From an uncultured Lachnospiraceae bacterium (GTDB lineage Bacteria > Bacillota > Clostridia > Lachnospirales > Lachnospiraceae): 6,879 bases of DNA. The notes under the pieces are model-generated. The model did no database searches. It was not told where the DNA came from and was given only the letters and a program-made list of their open reading frames with translations. Shown piece by piece: positions 1 through 5,664 of the stretch (the first letter of the stretch is position 1; every line of letters starts with the position of its first letter). A program made the translations under genes and the position numbers. The stretch is taken from assembly GCA_949283905.1 (NCBI GenBank), contig CASDUB010000141.1, positions 1-6,879 of the forward strand. Direction: 5' to 3'.

Positions 1-567
1 AACGCTGGTGTCAACATCCGTGTCCCATCCCCATATTTTTGATATTATCTGCTCTGTCGATATAACGATCTTGGGATTCTCCATAAAAAGCTCCATGATC
101 TGAAATTCTCTGCCGCTCAAAGATACCGTTCCGGCGCCGCAGGAAAGTTCATATGTCGACCGGTTCAAAACAATATCGCCTGTTCTTAAAAGATCAGGCA
201 TAAATGAATCACGTCTGCGAAGGATAGCCCTGATTCTTGCAAGAAGCTCTTCTGTCGAAAACGGTTTGGGAAGATAATCATCCGCCCCTGCGTCCAGTCC
301 TTCCACTCTCTGTTGAACTTCCGTCCTCGCCGTAAGAAATAACGCAGGCGTTGTAATGCCCTTTTGCCTCAGCTTCCGCAGCACCTGAATTCCATCCATC
401 CCCGGCATCATTATATCGAGTACAAGTCCGTCGTATTCTCCGCTGCCTGCAAATTCGAGCGCGTCTATGCCGTTATCAACTCCGTCAGCAGAAAATTTAT
501 TCATCTCCAGAATATGCACGAGCGACTTAAGAAGACGCTGATCATCTTCCGCAACAAGAATACGCAT
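1..567 (-). CDS. OmpR/PhoB-family response regulator, C-terminus cut by window edge
   Basis: This is a two-component DNA-binding response regulator that takes a phosphate from a sensor kinase and then binds promoters. The 189 codons seen start at ATG 567-565, five bases after a GGGAGGG ribosome binding site (573-579). The receiver domain (about residues 1-115) has the acidic pair D8/D9, phospho-acceptor D51 in LDIMMPGMDG, switch T79 in FLTAR, and K101 in LPKPF, so it looks fully functional. From about residue 125 the winged-helix effector domain begins (LSGREFQIMELF, then ISTEQIISKIWGWD). It breaks off at the VDTSV stretch, where family members run on about 35 more residues to the recognition helix and wing. 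The frame is open to base 1, so the truncation comes from the window, not from a mutation. The gene starts only 15 bases after the DUF362 gene stops, which suggests cotranscription. A histidine kinase gene just downstream is common for this class but cannot be seen. The regulon cannot be told from the sequence. Confidence 0.95.
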   Translation of the reverse strand, partial: MRILVAEDDQRLLKSLVHILEMNKFSADGVDNGIDALEFAGSGEYDGLVLDIMMPGMDGIQVLRKLRQKGITTPALFLTARTEVQQRVEGLDAGADDYLPKPFSTEELLARIRAILRRRDSFMPDLLRTGDIVLNRSTYELSCGAGTVSLSGREFQIMELFMENPKIVISTEQIISKIWGWDTDVDTSV

Positions 568-582
568 TAAATCCCTCCCGGT

Positions 583-1710
583 TTATACATTTACTATCTC
601 GTATTCGCTTGATCCGAGATTGATCTTTTCAGCATGAGCAAAAAGAGAATCGCTTTCTGTTTTTGTGCTTGTATTTTTAAACGGATCGCCGAGATCTACA
701 AATCCTGCCTTTGCGAGATTCTTCGCAAGAATAGAATTCGGTACAGGCATCTCTTTTTTGCAAGCGTCAAGACACGCCTTATCGACCGCTACAGGATCGA
801 AAGATGCAAACATTCCGATATCCGGAATAATAGGAATATCGTTCTCTCCGTGGCAGTCGCAGTAAGGAGATACATCCTGAACGATATTTATATGGAAATT
901 AGGACGTCCGTATACAACAGCCTTTGTATACTCGACCATTCTGCAGTTCAGATCATGAACGGCCGCATCGGCCTCGAAACTGATGGCTGAGAAGTTGCAT
1001 GCTCCGAGACATCTGCCGCATCCCATACAATTGTCGAGATCTACAGTCATTTTTTTAGTTTCTTCGTTAAATACAAGTCCGCCGTTGGCGCATTCTTTCT
1101 CGCATAATCTGCATCCGCGGCATTTCGGTTCATAAATAACCGGCGTTCCGCTCGTATGCTGCGCTGTTTTTCCCGCTCTTGAGCCGCAGCCCATACCGAG
1201 ATTCTTTATCGCGCCGCCGAAACTTGCCTCTTCATGTCCTTTAAAGTGAGCAAGGCTGATAATGATATCGGCGTCCATTACGGCGCGTCCTATCTTTGCC
1301 GTTTCGAAATACTCTCCTCCGACTACAGGAACTTCTATATCGTCGGTACCCTTAAGGCCGTCTCCGATTATGATAGGGCATCCTACAGTCATTGGCGTAA
1401 ATCCGTTTTCCCACGCGCAGTATAAATGTTCAAGGGCGTTTTTTCTGCTGCCCGGATACATTGTATTACAGTCTGTAAGGAAAGGTCTTCCTCCTTTTTC
1501 CTTTACAAGATCAACAATGGCTCTTGCATAATTAGGGCGGAGAAAAGCCATATTTCCAAGCTCGCCGAAATGCATCTTGATAGCGACAAATTTGCCGTCC
1601 ATATCGATCTCATCAAAGCCTGCCGCCATTACAAGCTTTTTAAGTTTTCCGGGGATATTTTCTCTGAACGCCTTGCAATGAAAATCCGAAAAATAAACTT
1701 TTGATGCCAT
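583..1710 (-). CDS. DUF362 domain protein with two inserted 4Fe-4S ferredoxin motifs
   Basis: This 375-residue protein is a predicted cytoplasmic iron-sulfur protein of the DUF362 family; its reaction is not established. The DUF362 domain is in two parts. The first (about 40-190) includes IKMHFGELGN, FLTDCNTMYPGSR, and the conserved AHFKGHEEASFGGAIKNLGM block followed by GCGSRAGK. The second (about 270-320) includes FASFDPVAVDKACLDAC. Between them lies a bacterial-type 2[4Fe-4S] ferredoxin segment with C197, C200, C203, C207 and C228, C231, C234, C238, both CxxCxxCxxxC. The proline that often follows the last cysteine is absent in both. Further cysteines (C81, C175, C284, C286, C313, C317) could bind metal or be redox active. 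There is no signal peptide or membrane segment. The start is ATG 1710-1708, six bases after AGGAGGG (1717-1723). The last 35 or so residues resemble no motif I know. A role in electron transfer or redox sensing is inference. The gene lies between hflC and a response regulator gene. Confidence 0.93.
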   Translation of the reverse strand: MASKVYFSDFHCKAFRENIPGKLKKLVMAAGFDEIDMDGKFVAIKMHFGELGNMAFLRPNYARAIVDLVKEKGGRPFLTDCNTMYPGSRKNALEHLYCAWENGFTPMTVGCPIIIGDGLKGTDDIEVPVVGGEYFETAKIGRAVMDADIIISLAHFKGHEEASFGGAIKNLGMGCGSRAGKTAQHTSGTPVIYEPKCRGCRLCEKECANGGLVFNEETKKMTVDLDNCMGCGRCLGACNFSAISFEADAAVHDLNCRMVEYTKAVVYGRPNFHINIVQDVSPYCDCHGENDIPIIPDIGMFASFDPVAVDKACLDACKKEMPVPNSILAKNLAKAGFVDLGDPFKNTSTKTESDSLFAHAEKINLGSSEYEIVNV

Positions 1711-1754
1711 ATTTTTCCCTCCTGTTTTTAATTTTTATGAACTCTGTTTATAAA

Positions 1755-2726
1755 TTACTGTCCTATTCCGTCAAAAATACTTGCTATAGGACTGTCCTGA
1801 TCAAGGAAAATAGTCGTATTTCCGTTAGTTACCGACTCTCTTAAAGCGTCAAGCTGAAGCGAGAAGAGATAAAAGTCAGCTTTTGCCGGATCGTTATACG
1901 CATTTGAGAGTATTCTCATATACTCGGCTTCTCCTTCCGCAATGATAGCGTCAGCTTTTGCCTGCGCCTCAGATATCATTACCTGAACATCGGCGTCTGT
2001 AGTATTTCTGATGATCTTGGCTTCAGATTCACCCTGAGCCGTATATGTTGCGGCGATCTTGTTTCTCTCAGTGATCATACGTGTGTAAACAGCTTCTTTG
2101 TTCTGATCCGGAAGGTCGAGAACCTTGATCTTTACATCCGTGATCTCGATTCCGTACTGATCGCACTGATCGCCGATGCACTGAATAAGTCTGTCGGAAA
2201 TAACGATCGTATCTTTTTTATCGACTGTTTCTTCATCGCCTGTCTCAATATCATTGATCTCCACATCATCGAGCGCCGTATCCGTAACCTGGATCGTTGT
2301 GGCGGAATCACGGCTCGCGATAAGTTCATCCTGTGTCATCGAAGAAATAGTTGTTTTTATGGCGTTATAGACGATAACTCCTATACGCGCCTGCGCCGTC
2401 GCAGTGCTTGCGTTCAGCGTCTGAGTATATGACAAAGCGTCTGTCACATGCCATATTACATATGCGTCGACTATCATTGTTTTCTTATCGCTCGTTATTA
2501 CTTCCGACTGTGGAAGATCATATATCTGTTTTGCCTTCGGCACATAACTTACTTCCTGTACGAAAGGCACTTTGAAGCGAAGTCCCGCCGTATCGTTCGT
2601 ATTTACGATCTTTCCGAACTGTTTAACTACAGAATATTCATTTTCCTTTGTAACATAAAGTCCGTTTGCCAAAACGACAATTGCCAAAACCACGATTACT
2701 AAAGGAAGTATTAATTTCTTCTTCAT
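1755..2726 (-). CDS. hflC: HflC-like SPFH/band 7 membrane protein
   Basis: HflC partners HflK in a membrane-anchored SPFH complex. In E. coli the complex encloses and modulates the FtsH protease. The 323-residue protein has a short basic N-terminus (MKKK) and one membrane segment at about residues 5-22. The SPFH domain follows, with YSVVKQFGKIV, GLRFKVPFVQEV and MIVDAYVIWHVTD, which match the E. coli HflC order (FGKV, GLHFKIPF, IVDSYIKWRISD). An acidic, variable stretch at about 150-172 sits where E. coli HflC also has an insertion. After that come YGIEITDVKIK and an Ala/Glu-rich coiled coil (about 210-275) including the EAQAKADAIIAEGEAEYMRI run, and a short C-terminal tail. Length fits the family (about 330). 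With the single N-terminal anchor, the bulk is probably outside the cytoplasm. The ATG start lies seven bases after AAAGGAGGAG (2734-2743), which overlaps the hflK stop codon. Identity as HflC and not another SPFH protein is supported by the adjacent HflK. Confidence 0.93.
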   Translation of the reverse strand: MKKKLILPLVIVVLAIVVLANGLYVTKENEYSVVKQFGKIVNTNDTAGLRFKVPFVQEVSYVPKAKQIYDLPQSEVITSDKKTMIVDAYVIWHVTDALSYTQTLNASTATAQARIGVIVYNAIKTTISSMTQDELIASRDSATTIQVTDTALDDVEINDIETGDEETVDKKDTIVISDRLIQCIGDQCDQYGIEITDVKIKVLDLPDQNKEAVYTRMITERNKIAATYTAQGESEAKIIRNTTDADVQVMISEAQAKADAIIAEGEAEYMRILSNAYNDPAKADFYLFSLQLDALRESVTNGNTTIFLDQDSPIASIFDGIGQ

Positions 2727-2733
2727 ATCACAA

Positions 2734-2743
2734 CTCCTCCTTT
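2734..2743 (-). promoter_or_regulatory. Strong ribosome binding site of hflC overlapping the hflK stop
   Basis: The minus strand reads AAAGGAGGAG, seven bases before the hflC ATG (2726-2724). Its first bases share the hflK stop codon (2742-2744). This is the strongest ribosome binding site in the window and suggests coupled, high or balanced synthesis of the two SPFH subunits. Confidence 0.7.
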
Positions 2744-3740
2744 AATAATTCTGCTCTGAATTTCCGGCGCCGTCAGCCGCTGCGATTTCCTGCGTTTTGT
2801 TCTGTGTACCCTGAAGGTCTGTTATCGGATAATACTTGTTTATGGATCCGTCGCCGTTGTCGATGATGACTTTAAGTTCCGGAAGCACATCTTCCATAGC
2901 CTCAAGGAACATTCTCTGTTTCGTTATATCCGGGAAGTTTATATATTCCTGATACTCTTTTTCAAACCTCTCGGCCTGACCGTTCGCTTCATTTATACGA
3001 GAAGTCTTTTGGGCTTCAGCTTCCTGAACTATCTTGTCGGCTTCAGCTTCCGCTGCCGGTATCTGCTCGTTTCTGTAAGCGTTCGCTTCATTTATAGCGG
3101 ATTCTTTTCCCTGTTTCGCCGTTTCAACTTCTGTAAAGGCTTCTATTACCTCGCTTGTCGGCGGTTCAACATCCTGGATACTTGCGTCAATAAGAGTGAT
3201 TCCGATATCCTCTTCCTCAAGCTCTTCCATTATTATATCTTTTACATTGCTCTGAATCTCCGCTTTGCCCGTTGTAATCGCCGTATCGACAGTGTATGCT
3301 GCGATCGTCGATCTGATGCCCGACATGGCGATATTCTTTACTATCTTATCAGGATCGACAGAACTGTAGAGATATTTAATCGGATCGGTGACCTGATACG
3401 AAATATAAAAGTCACAATCGATAAAGTTAAAATCCGAAGTGATCATTATGGACTCACTTTCGACAACATCCACATCGCCGTCGTCATTTGTATATCCTAT
3501 ACTGATTCCCTTTACTGTCGTATCGACAAGCTCAACGCTCTGAACAAAAGGTATCATAAAATGAAGACCCTTTTCTTCGACAAGCTTGGCTTTGCCGAAT
3601 GTTGTTACTACTGCCGATTCAGTTTCTCTTACCGTATACACACCGAATTTCGCGAATATACCGATAATCGCAGCAATAATAACGATCACAACAATGATCT
3701 TTACCCTTACATTTTCAAAAGGATTATTGTTTTTGTCCAT
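2742..3740 (-). CDS. hflK: HflK-like SPFH/band 7 membrane protein
   Basis: HflK is the second subunit of the HflKC membrane complex. The 332-residue protein has a short N-terminal tail, one membrane segment at about 13-31 (rich in I, V and A), and then an SPFH domain with VRETESAVVTTFGK and GLHFMIPFVQSVELVD. The C-terminal half has the HflK hallmark: PPTSEVIEAFTEVETAKQ, then an Ala/Glu-rich coiled coil including NEANAYRNEQIPAAEAEADK, then NGQAERF. Next comes TKQRMFLEAMEDVLPELKVI, which matches the region of E. coli HflK reading TRERLYIETMEKVL. It lacks the long Gly-rich N-terminus of the proteobacterial protein (about 419 residues), as is usual outside that group. The ATG start follows GGAGGG (3744-3749) by only three bases, a tight spacing. 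It begins 25 bases after the aroF stop and ends 15 bases before hflC. The coiled coil shows an 11-residue period, described under the repeat entry. No ftsH gene is in the window, so the protease partner is assumed from the family. Confidence 0.93.
   Translation of the reverse strand: MDKNNNPFENVRVKIIVVIVIIAAIIGIFAKFGVYTVRETESAVVTTFGKAKLVEEKGLHFMIPFVQSVELVDTTVKGISIGYTNDDGDVDVVESESIMITSDFNFIDCDFYISYQVTDPIKYLYSSVDPDKIVKNIAMSGIRSTIAAYTVDTAITTGKAEIQSNVKDIIMEELEEEDIGITLIDASIQDVEPPTSEVIEAFTEVETAKQGKESAINEANAYRNEQIPAAEAEADKIVQEAEAQKTSRINEANGQAERFEKEYQEYINFPDITKQRMFLEAMEDVLPELKVIIDNGDGSINKYYPITDLQGTQNKTQEIAAADGAGNSEQNY
2981..3096 (-). repeat. 17-base exact in-frame repeat in the hflK coiled coil
   Basis: The 17 bases at 2981-2997 recur identically at 3080-3096, 99 bases apart, which is exactly 33 codons. 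Both copies encode INEAN (HflK residues 216-220 and 249-253). The 44 residues from I216 divide into four 11-residue units, each starting with I or V: INEANAYRNEQ, IPAAEAEADKI, VQEAEAQKTSR and INEANGQAERF. Thus the repeat marks a hendecad coiled coil (three units apart), not a mobile or recombination repeat. Whether the DNA identity comes from duplication or from shared codon choice cannot be decided here. Confidence 0.6.
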
Positions 3741-3765
3741 TTTCCCTCCATATAATGTTTAATGA

Positions 3766-4794
3766 TCATAACTTGTCAGCTATGTCGTAAATAAGTTTCT
3801 CTGATTTTTTCCATCCGAGACATGCGTCGGTGATCGATTTTCCGTATACGCCGTCGCTAATGCCCTGAGCTCCGTCTTCTATATAGCTTTCTATCATAAA
3901 GCCTTTTACAAGCTTGTTGATATCGCTGTTGACCTTGCAGCTGTGAAGAACTTCATCAACTATTCGCGGCTGCTGGAACGGATCTTTTCCTGAGTTGGCA
4001 TGATTTGTATCAACGATACATGCCGGATTTTCGAGATTGTACTGAGCGTACATCTCTCTTAAGAATACAAGATCTTCATAGTGGTAATTCGGGTTCGCGT
4101 GGCCCTGTTTTGTTGTATATCCTCTTAAGATCGCATGAGCGAAAGGATTTCCCTCTGAGTGAACGGCCCAGTTTCTGTAAATAAACGAATGTTTATTCTG
4201 CGCTGCAGTTATAGCGTTAAACATAACCGATAAAACGCCGCTCGTAGGGTTTTTCATTCCGACAGGAACATCTATACCGCTGGCAACAAGTCTGTGCTGC
4301 TGATTTTCTACAGATCTGGCTCCTACCGCAACATATGCGAGAAGATCGTCGATATATCTGTAGTTTTCCGGATAGAGCATCTCATCCGCACACGAAAATC
4401 CTGTTTCTTTTAATGCTCTCATGTGAATCTCTCTTGTCGCGATTATACCTTTAAAAACATCCGGTTTTCCGTTCGGATCAGGCTGATGCAGGATTCCCTT
4501 GTATCCCGCGCCGGTAGTCCTCGGTTTTCCCGTATAGATTCTCGGTATGATAAATAATTTATCTTTTACTTTTTCCTGAACTTCTCTCAGACGTGAAATA
4601 TAATCTATAACGCTGTCCTCATGATCGGCTGAACACGGACCGATGATAAGGATCTTTCTGTCGTCTTTTCCGCTGAAGATATTTTTTATCTCTATGGCTC
4701 TTTTGTCTACGATCTCGCTCATCTTAGCGCTTACCGGATACATTTCCTTTACTTCCATCGGAATAGTAAGCTTCTTTTCAAAAATCATTCCCAT
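3766..4794 (-). CDS. aroF: Class I DAHP synthase (3-deoxy-7-phosphoheptulonate synthase)
   Basis: This enzyme condenses phosphoenolpyruvate with erythrose 4-phosphate to DAHP, the first step of the shikimate pathway, in the cytoplasm. Counting 342 residues from ATG 4794, the class I AroF/AroG/AroH landmarks are present. Metal ligands are C54 in IGPCSAD, H265 in DTNHANSGK, E302 in FMIESYIEDG and D323 in SITDACLGW. The phosphate-binding segment KPRTTGAGYKG carries R92 and K99. DEMLYPENYRY and GARSVENQQHR are also typical. The length is close to that of E. coli AroG (350). An N-terminal extension of about 45 residues precedes the barrel; in AroG-type enzymes this region forms part of the feedback-inhibitor site, so inhibition by an aromatic amino acid is likely, but which one is not clear. 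An upstream GTG (4806) extends the frame by four codons but overlaps the only ribosome binding site (AGAGGTG, 4804-4810), so I prefer the ATG. The gene starts 15 bases after tyrA stops. Confidence 0.96.
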   Translation of the reverse strand: MGMIFEKKLTIPMEVKEMYPVSAKMSEIVDKRAIEIKNIFSGKDDRKILIIGPCSADHEDSVIDYISRLREVQEKVKDKLFIIPRIYTGKPRTTGAGYKGILHQPDPNGKPDVFKGIIATREIHMRALKETGFSCADEMLYPENYRYIDDLLAYVAVGARSVENQQHRLVASGIDVPVGMKNPTSGVLSVMFNAITAAQNKHSFIYRNWAVHSEGNPFAHAILRGYTTKQGHANPNYHYEDLVFLREMYAQYNLENPACIVDTNHANSGKDPFQQPRIVDEVLHSCKVNSDINKLVKGFMIESYIEDGAQGISDGVYGKSITDACLGWKKSEKLIYDIADKL

Positions 4795-4803
4795 TTCTTC
4801 TGT

Positions 4804-4810
4804 CACCTCT
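4804..4810 (-). promoter_or_regulatory. Ribosome binding site deciding the aroF start
   Basis: The minus strand reads AGAGGTG here, a near match to the anti-Shine-Dalgarno complement. It lies 9 to 11 bases before ATG 4794, a slightly long but usable spacing. The competing start GTG 4806-4804 is the end of this same motif, so it could not be served by it, and no other purine-rich site is seen just upstream. The site also overlaps the first base of the tyrA stop region (4810-4812), which favours coupling of aroF to tyrA translation. Confidence 0.6.
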
Positions 4811-5664
4811 TATTTGTCGAAATATGCTCTTCGTTTTGTTGACAACCTCATTTTATTTTTTAAGCCTTCAATATCGTTATTTGAAAGCAGATCTCTTAAA
4901 ACTTTAAATTCATCCGCGAATTTATCCATCTGTTCCAGCAGAACTTCCTTGTTTAATACAAAAAGTTCACTCCACATGTTTTCATTTATACGCGCGATCC
5001 TTGTAAGATCCCTGAAAGAATCTCCCGTATAGTCGGCAAGATGTTCGCTTTCGTTGCACGTCATCAGCGATACCGCTATGCAGTGGGTAAGCTGAGAGAG
5101 AAAACCTATCATCTCATCGTGTTTTTCGGGACTTAACACCGATATTTTTCTGAATCCGAGTATCCTTCCGAGGCTCTTGCACCAGTCTACTGCCTCCGGA
5201 GTGTTTTTTTCAGTCGGAGTCACTATAAAGTTCGCGTCTCTGAATATCCTGTCGTCGCTGTTCTTTACTCCGTACACTTCGCGTCCCGCCATCGGATGTG
5301 AAGCTATAAATTCCACACCCGGTTTTAACATTGCCTGAATGTCATAAACTATACAGGATTTGATACCTGTCACATCGGTGATCATAGCTCCTTCTTTTAT
5401 AAGATGCTGATATTCTTTTATCCACTCTTTAAATGTCGTGGGATAAAGACCGAATATGATCGCATCCGCGTCTTCTATGCATTCTTTATTTACATAAGAA
5501 TATCCTCTGTCGATAAGGTTATTCTTAAGCGCGTAATCTATCGTTTCCTGATCGGTATCTATCGCCATCACGTGATATCCGAGTCTCTTTAGCGCATGAG
5601 CGTAACTTCCGCCCATAAGTCCGAGACCTACGATAAGGATATTGCTTTTACTTATCCATTCCAT
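4810..5664 (-). CDS. tyrA: Prephenate dehydrogenase, single-domain form
   Basis: TyrA oxidatively decarboxylates prephenate to 4-hydroxyphenylpyruvate, the step before tyrosine. The 284-residue protein opens with a Rossmann fold, with the dinucleotide loop GLGLMGG at 13-19. The acidic D36 at the end of the second strand (VMAIDTD) points to NAD rather than NADP. The middle has TDVTGIKS (96-103) and ASHPMAGRE with H123, the likely catalytic histidine. The helical dimerisation half has LSQLTHCIAVSL with H194 and SFRDLTRIARIN with R218 and R222, which match prephenate-binding positions in the family. There is no chorismate mutase domain and no C-terminal ACT domain, since the protein ends soon after KMRLSTKRRA, so tyrosine feedback through ACT is not expected. 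Arogenate as substrate cannot be excluded by eye. The ATG start overlaps the last 17 bases of aroA and follows AGAGGT (5673-5678) by eight bases. It is the second gene of the aromatic block. Confidence 0.95.
   Translation of the reverse strand: MEWISKSNILIVGLGLMGGSYAHALKRLGYHVMAIDTDQETIDYALKNNLIDRGYSYVNKECIEDADAIIFGLYPTTFKEWIKEYQHLIKEGAMITDVTGIKSCIVYDIQAMLKPGVEFIASHPMAGREVYGVKNSDDRIFRDANFIVTPTEKNTPEAVDWCKSLGRILGFRKISVLSPEKHDEMIGFLSQLTHCIAVSLMTCNESEHLADYTGDSFRDLTRIARINENMWSELFVLNKEVLLEQMDKFADEFKVLRDLLSNNDIEGLKNKMRLSTKRRAYFDK

Noticed and set aside
1..567. The short response regulator as a broken gene
   Set aside because: The frame is open to the first base and ends inside a normal winged-helix domain, so the window edge explains the missing part.
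364..570. A plus-strand open frame opposite the response regulator start
   Set aside because: Antisense to the receiver domain with no recognisable motif or ribosome binding site; other plus-strand frames at 634-990, 1262-1704, 4643-5032 and 5642-6077 are rejected for the same reason.
1711..1754. The 44-base gap between hflC and the DUF362 gene as a terminator or promoter
   Set aside because: It is AT-rich and contains the DUF362 ribosome binding site, but I see no inverted repeat for a terminator stem and no convincing -35/-10 pair on the minus strand.
3009..3755. A 248-codon plus-strand open frame opposite hflK
   Set aside because: It lies wholly antisense to a well-supported gene, its translation is rich in R, Y, F, C and S with no family motif, and it has no ribosome binding site I can see. 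It is a shadow of hflK codon use.
3751..3756. TATAAT on the plus strand between aroF and hflK as a promoter -10 box
   Set aside because: It points away from hflK, would drive no supported plus-strand gene, and has no matching -35 box at a proper distance. It is AT-rich gap sequence.
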